In this document: piece by piece, positions 32,586 to 44,463 of the stretch | How the letters are laid out: the number at the start of each line of letters is the position of its first letter | Numbering within the stretch: the stretch's first letter is position 1 | DNA from: Sanghuangporus weigelae | Taxonomy: Eukaryota > Basidiomycota > Agaricomycetes > Hymenochaetales > Hymenochaetaceae | Length of the DNA: 64,000 nt | Assembly: GCA_033182465.1 (NCBI GenBank) | Contig: CP137330.1 | Location: 806,001-870,000, forward strand | Direction: 5' to 3' | The notes under the pieces: model-generated | Seen by the model: the letters and a program-made list of their open reading frames with translations, nothing else | Database searches by the model: none | Told to the model about the DNA's origin: nothing | Position numbers and translations under genes: made by a program

Positions 32586-35416
32586 TTGAAGATTCCATTC
32601 GAAGCTCCGTCAAGTCGGATAAGTCTATCCGTCCGTCAAACCAAAGCTAATTTTCAGGAACCTCCCAAAGCCTATCAGGGAGCACATACCTTCACGACTC
32701 CTACAGATTTGAAAGGCGGCCGACTTGATACCACAGATAACAGGGACGGGAGCTCGATTGAGAAGATCGAACGCATTCCGCTCAAGGAGATGAAGCACGC
32801 AATTCTACTTAATGTACCTGGTCTCATCGGGAAAAGATTCCCTGACAAGCTTTCCCAAAGGCTGCGCCATCCACGAGGGGATATCACGGTTGTCGATGGC
32901 TCGGGCCTCCTGCACGCAGATTCAGCTGACGTTACTCCCATATCGATCACTAATGACGGTCAAGCTGTTCTAGACATCGACGAGCCTCAGAATGACTCTG
33001 GCACCTCGCCAGTGCTCGATCAACAAGCTCAAGTGAGCGAAGCAGCAGAAGCCGACAGTTTACAGAATGTAGAGGACAGCGAAGAGCCAGTCGCAGAAGA
33101 TTCACATGTGTCTAGCATGTCCAAGAGTCCTTGCGTCGATCCACATTCACTCAGCGACTTGTTTCATCCTTCCGCCCCCACTTCAAGCACGTCAAGCACC
33201 GAGTCGACAGTTCCTGTCGAAGAGATTTTTTATCACCTGAGTAACAACAAATCGGAATCCTTGTATGATGATAACAAGAAGAAGTGGATTGATTGGCCGG
33301 AGACTGGTGCGCAACGAAAGGAAAACGAGATCGCGGAATACCTGAACAAGATTCTTGGATGCGTTCGATACTTCTTGTATGGCGCAAAGGACGGGGCCGA
33401 CGACTGGATCTTCAGTTCTTTGTTTGCAGACAGGCCCATCATGGGCCAGGGTGTTTTTCGTAAACCGGACTTAGCACTCGTTCATCGCAAAGACAGTGGA
33501 TGCTTCGAATGGGAACACATACGAGCCGTCGCTGAGATCAAAACCAACGCGAAAAGTCTGAAACAGATCGGGATTGATTCAAGTAAATATATCCGCGAGA
33601 TGTTCGGTGCAAACAAAGCACGCCGCTTTGCCCTACTCTTCTCTCTCGTCGACACGAAAATGGCGCTTTTCAAATACGATCGCTCCGGAGTCCTTGTATC
33701 TAAACAGTTCGACATCCACGAAAATCCGAAGCAGTTCTTGCGAGTGATTGTCGGCATGGCCTTCGGAGAAGACTATTATCTCGGTTTGGATCCCTCCTTC
33801 TTGAACAAGGACGGCAAGACCTACGTCACGTTTAAAGGTAAATTATACGAGTTCATCAGAGTAATCCACCTGGATCCGGTCATCCTTAGCCGAGGAACAG
33901 TCGTAATTCTCGTGAAGGATCCCGACACAGGAGAGCTGCTCGTTATGAAGGATCAATGGGTGGATCGAGATCGAAAGATAAAGGAAGCCGATATACTTGG
34001 CAAATTGGCAGAGAAGTCGCTAAAGGTGAACCGGCTCGTAGGATATATGGTGATCGCATTCAAGATCGGGGATGCAGACGACCTGCTTGATAGCACTGAG
34101 GCTGACAGGGAAGAGGTTGAGGACAGAAAGAAGAGCGCAATAGAAATTCGCGATCACTATAGATTGCTTCTATCGCCATTTGGAGACAACATAACGAAAT
34201 TCCGGTCATTGAGAGAGCTCGTTTCTTCGTTCAGAGACTACGCCGAGAGTGAGTGTTTGAAACCCCTTTGCACTGACCTTCACGCTGACTTTACTCTTCA
34301 CTTTAGCAATACGTGATCTGTACAAGGCCGGATATTATCATCGCGACATCAGTGATAAAAACCTGATCATTGTCCCGGACGACGATAATTCGCCCACGGA
34401 GACTGATAGTCTGCCTATGAAGAACAATGATTCACCTACCCGGATTGATAGCTTGTCTACGGAGAACGATGAATCGCCTACGAAGACTGACAATACGCAT
34501 CGAGTTGGTTACTTGATTGACCTGGATTGCGCAACTGAAGTCGTTCATATGAGAGGTGCTATAGCGGAGCTGACGGTATGTCTCTATTCACTCGAGGCTC
34601 CTCATCATTCTGACTGACTGTGCACAGGGAACGTTGCCGTTCATGCCCATTGAGATGCTCGAGAACTTTGGATGCGAGCACAAATACTACTTCGATCTGG
34701 AGTCGCTTTTCTATGTCTTGGTGTGGATATGCCTGACTGAGGATGGACCTAGAGGAGAAGGCGATTATCCACAATCTGGTTATATCTTTAAAGGTTCCAT
34801 ACTGGAGCGATGGTGTGGTGGGGACAGCATACCCAACCAAGACGATAATGTCGCGTTTAAGAATATCGGACACATCAAGAGGGCAGCCATGTTGGATGTC
34901 ACGCTTTTCCATCAGGATATCCTTGATCATCTCCCTGGATACTTCGAACCCATCAAAACCTTGCTCAAAGACTTGCGGAATCTACTGTTTCAACCGGCAT
35001 TGGATTTCCCAGATATTCCAGAAGATCTTAAGCCAATATCTGTACGGAAGGACGTTGACAGGGTCTTCAGAAGGTATATTGAAGCTCTCGAAAAAGCGCG
35101 GGACGGGCTTCCTGCCTCCGATCCCATGGAGGATAAACCCGAGAGGCGGGTCAGAGGAGCTCTCACAACAAAGCGTCCCACTTTGGTTGAGGGTGCCAAT
35201 GACGACGACGATAGTTCGGTCGAGAGCGAACCCGACGACAAATGCAAGGATCCAGACTACATCGATCCTGGTTATATTTCACCGACTGCTGGAAAGGGGA
35301 GGCGAAGTAGAACTACTCGCAGTTCGCTTTCCACGAAACGACCCGGACCGGATTTGGGATCGTCGACGAAACGGCGGCGCACGACTAGCACGAGAGCAAG
35401 GTCGTCAAGATCCTAA
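32586..35416 (+). CDS. FunK1-type protein kinase with PD-(D/E)XK-like N-terminal region, copy 2
   Basis: Tandem paralogue of the gene at 28982. Coding is open from 32586 to 34248; later exons are 34307-34575 and 34628-35416. There is no ATG at the position matching copy 1: the site reads ATTGAA. The first in-frame ATG is at 32790, at the shared KEMKHAIL segment, giving about 852 residues. An upstream start via an extra exon is possible. PD-(D/E)XK-like residues (FRKPDLALVHR, AVAEIKT), kinase Lys (LLVMKDQW), YYHRDISDKN, LIDLDCA and GTLPFMPIEML are all retained. The head region is much diverged from copy 1, while the 3' half is almost identical. It probably still encodes an active kinase with a shortened or altered N-terminus. 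Confidence 0.82.
34197..34632 (+). repeat. 436 nt tract identical to 30671-31106
   Basis: Covers the end of exon 1, intron 1, all of exon 2 and intron 2 of FunK1 copy 2, with no difference from copy 1, including the introns. The first mismatches are at 34196 and 34633. Confidence 0.85.
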
Positions 35417-36109
35417 GTGTATTCTTGATCACGCTTTCATGCATGTTTGTAATTATAGCACATAGTTTCATGTAAATTGGCATCTACGCATCCATCTATT
35501 TGAATTTGCCAGATTTTGGATATCATAAACGCTGGCGTCTCTAATATCAGACTGACTTCTTAAATTCAGAATATTCGTTTGCTCAAGTGCGGTACAGAAG
35601 AAGATGCGAGGCTTCCTCACTCACCGTTACTGCCGATCTGGGAACAAACGGATCAACTCACGTACACTCTCCCGCTCTCTCGTGAATCCGAGGTCATCCA
35701 AACAAAGTACTGAATTCTCACAGGTTTCTCGAAAACTTAATTAATTCCACGGTATATCTGGAGAAAATTTAATGCCAAGACCTAGACAGACGTCAAAGAA
35801 GCAAAGGTTTGTTCAAGGTTTGTTCAAGATTTGTTTTCAGAATCCTTCAATAGAATGTCACGTAGTTTAGAGATGCAAACACGTTGATACTGGTCTCGAG
35901 CTTGTGGGTTAAGTCTGAACAATTTTACTCTGTTGCCTCACTCATCACGCAGTAGCGGAAGTAGAATAGATATGTCATTCAGCGGAGAATATGGAAATCT
36001 ACACAAAGACTTTCCCTTGACATGCGATTTACATGTAGAAGGATCAAACGCAGATGCAAAATTTTTGCTCACACCGCCCTCTGCTCGTGGCCGTCAGACT
36101 ATCCTTCAA
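35417..36109. other. 3' flank of FunK1 copy 2 and intergenic region
   Basis: The first 220 bp match the 3' flank of copy 1. Next comes the right direct-repeat copy. GGTTTGTTCAA is repeated in tandem at 35806-35827. No gene was found. Confidence 0.5.
35637..35753 (+). repeat. Direct repeat, right copy
   Basis: Matches 26437-26556 in the same orientation (shared stretches include CCCGCTCTCTCGT, CCGAGGTCATCCAAA, and AGTACTGAATTCTCACAGGT). It marks the right edge of the segment holding the FunK1 pair. Confidence 0.75.
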
Positions 36110-37515
36110 CTAGTACACCTTCTTCTTCTCATCAACAGACAAGCCACCTGGGCCCATGTTTACAAGCAGAAGTAGACCTCCAACGATCGCTACATACAAA
36201 CAAATTGAGCTCCCCCTACAATTGCAAAAAGAGGGTATCACTCACATAATGTCTGGAAAAAGTCATATTTGAGGAAATCGCGCTGGGGATGTGCTGAATG
36301 CACAGCCCAGAAGTTGTTGACAATGACATTGAATACACTGAGGACCAGGACGAGAAAGGCTGCAGACCACTTGGCCTTGAAGCCAACGGCAACCATGATA
36401 CACGCAACAAGACCAACAATAGAGACGAAAACACGTCCAATACTCCATTTGCCTTGGATCATGAACCCCAGAAAGAGGAAAATGAGCAGCACTCGGCCTG
36501 CAAGTAGGAAACTATGCACAAATTTGATGTCAAGAAGGTGCTGCGTGCGAATGGGAATTGCAACGTACTATTTTTTTCGATCTGTCTCGCTAATAGTGGG
36601 AAGACCCGCAAACGGCTTTTTCCTGCTGATCATCGAATCGCTGAAGACCATGAACAAGCCTCCAATGACAGACAGATTTCGGAGGAAGAACGTCAGGTCG
36701 AAAATGAGACCATATCCAAAGCCTTGAATGATGACAACTCCTAATAGACCAATGACAGCGTACTCAGTGTGTCGCTTGGTGATGACTGCTCCGGATGCAA
36801 TGACCATAACCTATATAGATGTGAGAATTAGTAAGAAAGGTGCGGATGCAAAGCACAGATCAAGACGAATGCCACATGCAAGTTCTTGGACACTTCATCA
36901 AGGAGGATGCGAATAACACGGGCCTTATTCGGATTACGAGAAACCAGGAAAAAACTCACAATGACGTTGAGCAGTAAGAAGATATGCGACAGTCCCCAGG
37001 GAAATTTCCTATGCCTGATTCACAGCAATAAGTTCATGCCGAACAAAACAACATTGCAGCGGCAACAAGCCAACTGACCTCTGTAAGTACCATAGCTGGT
37101 CACTCCATTGTGTCATGATTCGCCACGCATCCTCCAGAAAAGTGACGATAATGAGAAAACGGCCTATGGCAGGCAAATGGGGTTTCAAAGGCTGCGAGTA
37201 GATCTCGATGTAGTCCTCGATCTTCGACGCAATAGTGCGCAGCTTAGCGAGAGGGTCATCTGAGTCCGTCCCGTTCGCCGCGCGAAAGCCGCCGCCGCCG
37301 CTGGGGCGCGAATTGCCAAACCCGTGAGGATCTGGACTGTAACTAGGGCTGTACGCCGACGCGCCTGCAGGGCGCGCAATATTGATACGGGATGTCATGA
37401 CAGGATGACGAGCAAGGGTCAGTGGTGGTGAGAGTAAGGAAGAGGGAGACGAGCGTGTCACTTGCTCCCTTTGCGCGTCGGTGGTAGAGATGTGCTGTCG
37501 ACTTGCAGTTACCAT
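36110..37515 (-). CDS. ERV29: Erv29/SURF4 cargo receptor
   Basis: Multispanning ER-Golgi cargo receptor that loads soluble secretory proteins into COPII vesicles. The N-terminal region is Ser/Pro-rich. The family core begins DPLAKLRTIASKIEDYIEIY, then PHLPAIGRFLIIVTFLEDA and RIMTQWSDQLWYLQRHRKFP, continuing into WGLSHIFLLLNVI. Later exons give YAVIGLLGVVIIQGFGYGLI, LLIFLFLGFMIQGKWSI and AAFLVLVLSVFNVIVNNFW. The C-terminus ends DEKKKVY, so the last four residues are KKVY, a KKxx retrieval signal. There are at least five introns. Two starts are possible: the ATG at 37515, or the ATG at 37398 (MTSRINIARPAG). The second gives a length closer to the usual 300 residues. Confidence 0.93.
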
Positions 37516-37854
37516 GTAAGGATTGCTTATGTAATAAGGACACGTAGTCTTTTGTCACGAAACGAAGAAAAAAGATAAAATCAGGCAATGTCACTGTTTA
37601 TTTGTGCGATTCGAGAAAGTACGCATTATTGAAGCATCAGTATCAGTACTAAGAAAAATGTGTTAGTATGTTACGGATGCTACGCCAGGATAGTAGTAGT
37701 CGTAGTAGATGAATGAAATGGGTCAACAAAAACGAAAACTAGAAGGTATCTACGTCTTGTTGCATACACGACGCGACAAAGAAGGACGAAGACCGTCCGT
37801 ATGAGGGTCCCAAAGAATGAATGAAGGCCCAAGCCCAAGAAAGAGACCACTAAG
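37516..37854. other. Short intergenic region
   Basis: Promoter of the Erv29 gene and 3' flank of the SNF2 gene. Nothing else is visible. Confidence 0.4.
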
Positions 37855-40800
37855 TTACTGTTCCTGCAGACGATTGCCATGATGATCCAGACCGAACACT
37901 AAAAATGACCGAGTGAGCAGATCATTAAAGAGAAATAATGAATAATGGCTTACGATTGGCCAGTTCCCGGACGGACAAGCCTGGACGAAAATTTATGAGC
38001 CGAACATTTGTCAACTGAAGCAGTTGATGACTTACGTCCTATCTTCTGACCATTTCCTTCACCGAGACTACCATCGGCAAGGTTCCTCTATAAAGCACAT
38101 GAGCAAACTGATGACAATAAATCAACATATCATTGACCTTCTTCTCTTGAAGTGCAAGAACACGATCCTCAACAGTATTGCTAATGACGAGACGCTCGAC
38201 AAATACAGGTCGCATCTGACCGAGGCGATGAACACGATCAAACGCCTGATTCTCGACAGCCTCGCTCCAGCCCAGGTCCAGGGATATTACGCCTAGAAAC
38301 CACACCATGAGCAAACCGTTTGATTAAGGAGTGAATGAATGTTCTTACGATTTGCTCGGGTCAAGTTCTAAAGTCATCGCCGTTAGAATGGACCAGAGAA
38401 GTTGAGATAGACAGGACTCGTACCAGTCCGACGCCTCCGCATTTCAAGCTCATAAGCATGACAGTCGCATCATTCTTCTTCATAAAAATGCGGACTGCCT
38501 TATCCCTCCTCTCACGAGACATGTCACCTTGGAACCTATAATGCCATTTAATATAGGGGCGACTGATGAACCTCCAGCAAACACCTACTTGACGTGCTTG
38601 ATGCCTTTCCTCGCAAGGTAGTCGGAGACAAGGGCAAGTGCTTGAGTCCATTGGGAGATTATCATGGTCTACAGCAATACGTTCGTAAGCCTATAAACAG
38701 ATCAAATTACGAATCATATACCTTCTCGTCAGGGTACTCTCTGGCCCAAGTCTCGAGGTTGTTCATCATATGCTGATTCGGATATTAGCATTTAATCTCT
38801 CGTGAATTCCCATGCAAGAGTACATACCTTCATCTTCGTCGACGGAAGCAACTTAGACATAGTCTTAATGGGAGCAAGGTCCCCGATTGACTTCTTACGG
38901 CCGTGGACGATGGCATCGTCAGTGTCCTCACTTTCGCTCTCTTCCGGGTAGGCCGGAGAAGAAGCGCGACGTTTCCCAAGCCTTTTCTTAAGCCTGCGAC
39001 GCTCGTCTTTCTCTTCTTCGTCCTCATCAGTATGAACAATGAAGTCGCTGAGGTCGTCGTCTTCTTCGTCATCGTCCTCCTCGGAATCAAGAATAACCCT
39101 CTTTGCACGTTTCTTTCGCGGTTTCTTGCACTTTGAGCTCGTTTTGGGTCTTTCTTTGCTTTTCCCGGAAGATTTAAGCAGAGATAAAACATCGGGCATA
39201 TACTCTTCTTCTTCCTTAGCGAGTTTGACATCTTTTGTCTCCCCATTTGTCGTCTCCGTAGCACCGATCAGTTCTTCATCAGTTGGTTCAAATGCTGCGC
39301 GAGAGAACAATTTCTTCTTGCTGATCGCGCCGCGGCAGACAGGACCTATTGTGAGAAATCTAAGAGTGGATTCGGACGGTTTTATCAAGCTTCCTACAGG
39401 TTCGTTCATCAGCCTTCAGATTTCCCTCGTCGGGTCCAGGAGCCACAGGAGTCACGAGATAGGCATCTATTCATCGGTCAGAACGTTTTCGTCCTGATTA
39501 GACGCATGGCTACTCACTGATGCACTCGCGACAGAAGATATGCATGCAAGGTGTGACAATCGCGTCCGTCAGGACCCCAAAACACACAGGACATTCTTCA
39601 TCTACACCAGCATCTACAGACTGGAGGAAGATTGGTTAGAGAGATCTCTATTAGACACGCATTTAGACACGCATGATCTTGCCTTTTTCTCCGCAGCCAT
39701 GCGCTCTAATGCTATGTCTCTCAGCTTCTTCTTCAGCCTATCGACAAATTCGCGCCCCAATTCGGAATGAGCCCTAATGACGTCATCTCTCTTATCTTCG
39801 TTCATGTTATCCAGTTCGTCGTCCACAATAACTCCTTCGTCTTCAGTGATCAGCGAGGTGTGCGTACAGACTTGTCGGAGACGAAGTAGTAGCAAGAGCA
39901 CTGAAAGAAGCGGAGGACAACCGAATAAGGATTCTGAGCCGTAGCAAAACGTGAAATAGGACTCACCGTGAGCATAGTTTTTTAATACGGTTCCTGCCCT
40001 AAGGTATCTATTGAACTTCATTTGACTTCGTGTTTCGACCTGTGAACAGTCTGAGCTATATATATTACGAACACGAAGAGATGGTAGATGTACCGCATGG
40101 TAAATCTCCTGCTCCTCGGGCGTGAATTCTAGCTTGACGAGCTGCACGTCTTTTGGTGGGAGCTCAACAAGTCTCTTCCCGTCAAGCATCGAGTCCTTCC
40201 TGCGACGCAAGAGACACGTGGCAAAAATAGCTTGCAATCGTTTTGAACAAAGGTCCGCTATAATAGTTTTTCATGAAATAGTGATTCTCGTGAAGATGAG
40301 TGCAAGACATACGGCATTTCTTCGACATCCGGATGATGTGGTCATAGAAGCCTTCGCGGTCTTATGGATACGAGTTATTTCAATGTTTACAGCCAGGTTG
40401 TAAATGTTTACTTACCATCCCACGGCCTAAGTCTGAGGAAACGGAAGGGTCCGTACGCGTCTTCTAGTCCATTAATAATCGGAGTTCTAAGTAATTAATC
40501 AGAACACAAGACGGATGAAAGTGTGTTAACTAATCTCACCCAGTCAGACACCATCTGTATGTAGCATCTAATTCGGCGACTGCCTGTGAGCTTCCTATGG
40601 AACAAATCAATTCATCGTCGAGCTTGGTCAAAACCTCTCGGCATACTTGTACGTTTATTCCGGACATTCTGTGCTTCGTCCAAAACGACGCGATGCCACT
40701 AGAATAGAGAAGGTCAGAAAGAGAGCCGAAGGATAAATACAACAACTGAATTACCATCATCGTAAAGAGAAGTCCGGCTAGAAGCATCGTTAGTCATGGA

Positions 40801-43337
40801 TAAGAAAAATAGATGAAAAGGAATTGATTGTCACATTTCTTCCTCTGCTTGCGTCTGTAGGCTCTCTCGTCTTCGCTGTCACTCTCAATAAATCCATCCT
40901 TCTTTTTCTTCCGTTTCTTTCCTTCTGCTTCTAGCCTCAACTGCTTCTCGAACCCTTCAGCGTCAAACCATTCTTGGGCCAGTGTCTGGGAAACGAATAT
41001 CAGCACAAGTATGACTCGGAAATCGGCTAGCACACGTACGCCGTAAGTTGTCAGAACAACATCCGCCTTTTGTAAGGTCGTCTTCGACTTGGCTTTCTCC
41101 GAGCCATGATAGATATGAACCGAAAGGCCATCATTCGTCTTCATTTCGATCTCAAGCTTCCATTGACCCAGCAGAGCTAAAGGAGCAATAATTAAAGTTG
41201 TCTTCACGGCTGGATTGTCCGATTGATTCGCCATAATAGTGGCAATCCTAAAATAGTATATAGGTTAGACGGAAAAGCAGAGAGATGAGCACTTCGAAGA
41301 TACATTTGTACGGTCTGATGCGGAAAGTACGTTAGACTACTAGTAGAGAGTGCAAGGAGAGAAGCGGACCTTTCCCAATCCCATTTCGTCACTGAGAATA
41401 CCACCCTTGTGGGAACCTTGCTCTTTGTCAAGCATCCAAGCTACGCCGATGACTTGATGAGGCATAAGCATGATATCGAGGCCTGGAAATTTTGTCGAAA
41501 GATTCGGAAGATTGAGCCGCTTAAGTGCGTCTCCTACAGATGCATTCGTATCAAATTGCTCTGCATTGCCAGCAATTTGAAAGAACTTTTGTAGCCTAGG
41601 AGGTGCTTAAGAGACTTGTAAGTTCAACCTACGAGAGAAACACGTACTGTGAGGTCTGGACTGTAGGATCACGATTAATGGATCTACCAAAACCGTAGAT
41701 GTCTTCATTGCTATCTTCATCTGACATGCCAGGAGCATCAAAATCATGCCCACTAAACGCATTGGTTATGTTCGAATATTTCTCCATCGTCCTGTAAAGA
41801 GTGTCGCCTGCCATTTGGGACTGAAGAGGGGTCGGCATGACAGGATGCTGCAGCGTTGAACTTGATGCAATCGGCGAGATTGAATCATCTAGGGCCTCCC
41901 TGAGCTTGTTCATTTCCTCGGCGATCCTGAACAAAGTTCCGCCGTGTTGCATTCCATTCGCTTCTACCGGAGTACCGAGCATTGATGATTCAGAGCTGGA
42001 TGACGATGAGGAAGGAGGAAAAGGAATTGGAGTTGCGGAGAAGCTATGTAGGGCAGACGGATACGTTGAAGATTTATTATCATCATGGGGCGCTAGAGGC
42101 GACCTCATTGTCCCGCCACCTTTTCCCGGTACATAGCCAAGCGCTATTGAGCGAGGGGCCTCTGTACGTCGGCTCCTCTTATTTATAGTCTGAAGGTCAG
42201 GCGCCGTCTGTTCTCCGTTTTTTTCATAAGCCCCATCTGATGGGCGCTTCTTCGGCACGGTGGTGGTTCCCGCTGTAATCGCATCTGGAAATCGATCAAG
42301 ATCTGAAGAGCTATACCTGCCCGAGGCAATAGAGTTTCTGAGTGCCGCCACAGCAGGCGACCCGGTTCTATCGACAACACTGACGACTTTAAGTCGCGAG
42401 CCTTGCGAACTGGTCGGAGTACCAGAGTTAGAAGAATCATTCTGTAGAGATCACATCAGACATGCGGTGAAAACAGGACGGCAGCATTCGTCGCTTCTCA
42501 CATTAGATCTGCTACTCAGAGAGCGTTTTGCCGGGTTCTTCGTTTGCTGAAGGCGCGCGTTACGGCTTGACTTGTGGGCCCCGTGATTATTGATGTGCTC
42601 CTGGTATAAAAGTCAGCAAGTATGCGCACATCTACTCCGCTCTAAACCCTACCCGGTATGCCACAAGACCCCCAATACCATCCTTCTTTCCACCATCAGA
42701 GACTTTTGCGCTTCGAGACAGGGGAATTTGCGGTCCCTGGCAGCCAGTTTCAAGACAAGTAAGAATTCCGACTGACATTTCCAATGATTAGCTAGTAGTT
42801 CTGATAAATTTAACATATAGCGCACGTACATCCGGTACCAGGCTGACTGGTGATGTTAAACTATTAGGAATGGTCAGATTTGCTTATTACACGATCCAAG
42901 AGAAGGAAAGAAAAAGCTAGTGCACGTGCCACTACTATCTGATCGACGCGTCCGGTTGTGACGTTCCATCGTGACAAGACGCGTCTGAGGCTCAGTTGCC
43001 TCGCATTTCGCCGAGGAAAACGCCGCTGACACCACAAAAACAAAGGCGAGGGACGAAGAGAAGAAAGCTTGACTACACAGAATGAAGAATCACTTACATT
43101 TATGTCAGACGGGAAAATTTCAATGTGCCTCTGAAGCTCAGCGAGATAATCCTTGGGAACAAGAAGACTCTGCGGGGGCAATTCACTTGAGTAAAGCGGA
43201 ATAGGATCCACACGTACGGCGATCAAACCACGAAGAAACGAAGCCTTATATATACGTACATTAGCAGAAGGGGGCAAGAAAAGCTGCTTCTTCGCAAGCG
43301 CAAGAAGCTCGTCTTCCGTCCTGGGGGAGCCCGCCAT
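37855..43337 (-). CDS. SNF2-family ATPase with embedded RING finger (Rad5/Rad16/Uls1 type)
   Basis: DNA-dependent ATPase and putative E3 ubiquitin or SUMO-targeted ligase acting in chromatin and DNA repair. The N-terminal third is disordered. Helicase motifs follow in order: [29 protein letters not shown] (motif I), [14 protein letters not shown] (Ia), [12 protein letters not shown] (motif II, DEAQ), and [19 protein letters not shown] (III). An [11 protein letters not shown] block follows. A C3HC4 RING ([20 protein letters not shown] then CRECI) sits before the second lobe. A long Lys/Asp/Glu-rich stretch interrupts that lobe. It ends with [43 protein letters not shown] and [10 protein letters not shown]. 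All ATPase motifs are intact. There are more than fifteen introns. The first exon (43337 to about 43098) is joined with less certainty and could be a separate small gene. No HIRAN domain was recognised. Confidence 0.88.
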
Positions 43338-44463
43338 CGTCCTTTAATGACACACGACCACCCGGGGGGACGAGAGCTTAGTAGGGAAAAAGTGTAGCTA
43401 GGTGGTTGTTGCAGGTGAGGTGACAAGAAAGGAACGCGACGTCGACGCGTCTCGCGTATGTATACTGTTACGTAATCTCAGCCCTTGAAGCACTTTGACG
43501 TGGGCACAAAGAATTTCTTAGGTACTAACCACAATGAGGAACTTCTGGATTGAGTCTTTTGTTCACTGCATTCTTATAGCTTTGATTATGTGCAGTGCCT
43601 CTTCCCAGTGAAGCCGAGTCTGGACAAAATAGGAATGCGCCTCATTGCCCTTGTTGCATCCTACGGCATAAGGCGCCTCCTTAAACACGGTTCAGCGCCA
43701 TTGTCGAAGACAAGGGAGTCAATCGATTGCATGAACAGCCTAAGTGCGGTCGGGTTGCATGTATACACAGACTCAAGCAACACTTCCGCTCTTGTCTGGA
43801 TCAGATTAATAATGCTCTGCCGGATGACCGTTTCTGTAGGCGCTGCCTCGCTCTCCGCGAAATCAATCCGTTACACGGATTAGGAGTGAAGGTTAGATCT
43901 TCCAAGTACACCCGATTGAACAGACTCTGTGTGTATCGATGAGCCCTACAACGTGTGCTACATGTACATATAAGGTACATCGCCATCTGGAATGGTTAGA
44001 TTAACGGACATTCCAGTACTTTTGCATAACACTGCTTAAACATGCTGCTGATGTTCTCTCGGCATGTGGACAAGCACAATCGTCATTACTTGCAATCTGC
44101 CGGGGAGTCAAGCTTGATTTTGATATGCTATATGAGCGTCTACGATGTGCAGGGCAGTGAGCCTACTGATATGAGGCTATCCTCCGATCTAAGTATACCG
44201 AGAACGCCGAACTATGGGCGTCTTAATCAAAAGTAACATTCGAGCATAAGCGCAATGTCTCCGTGCAGATAAGGGCTGTACCGATTGTTTGAGAAGTAAA
44301 AGGAAGCAACAAAGGGAACTGCAAAGTTAAATTTAGACATATTGAATTCTAATCTACCACGCAGCGGATGCAAGAATGAAGGAAAGTCATGACCAAGTCC
44401 TTGTGAATCACTAAAAAGTGTCCAAGACGATTTCATAGAAGAGAAACAAAATAAATGCATGGA
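43338..44463. other. Intergenic region without a supported gene
   Basis: Open frames near 43590-43990 lack motifs and splice partners. The segment near the left edge is the upstream region of the SNF2 gene. Confidence 0.4.

Noticed and set aside
26437-35753. Direct repeats as long terminal repeats of a retroelement
   Set aside because: The interior has no gag, protease, reverse transcriptase or integrase, and no primer-binding site is evident. The repeats are short and the interior holds host-type genes.
43590-43942. Possible small gene with Cys-rich motif (CRRCLALREI)
   Set aside because: Frames are short, overlapping, and lack convincing splice sites or known domains.
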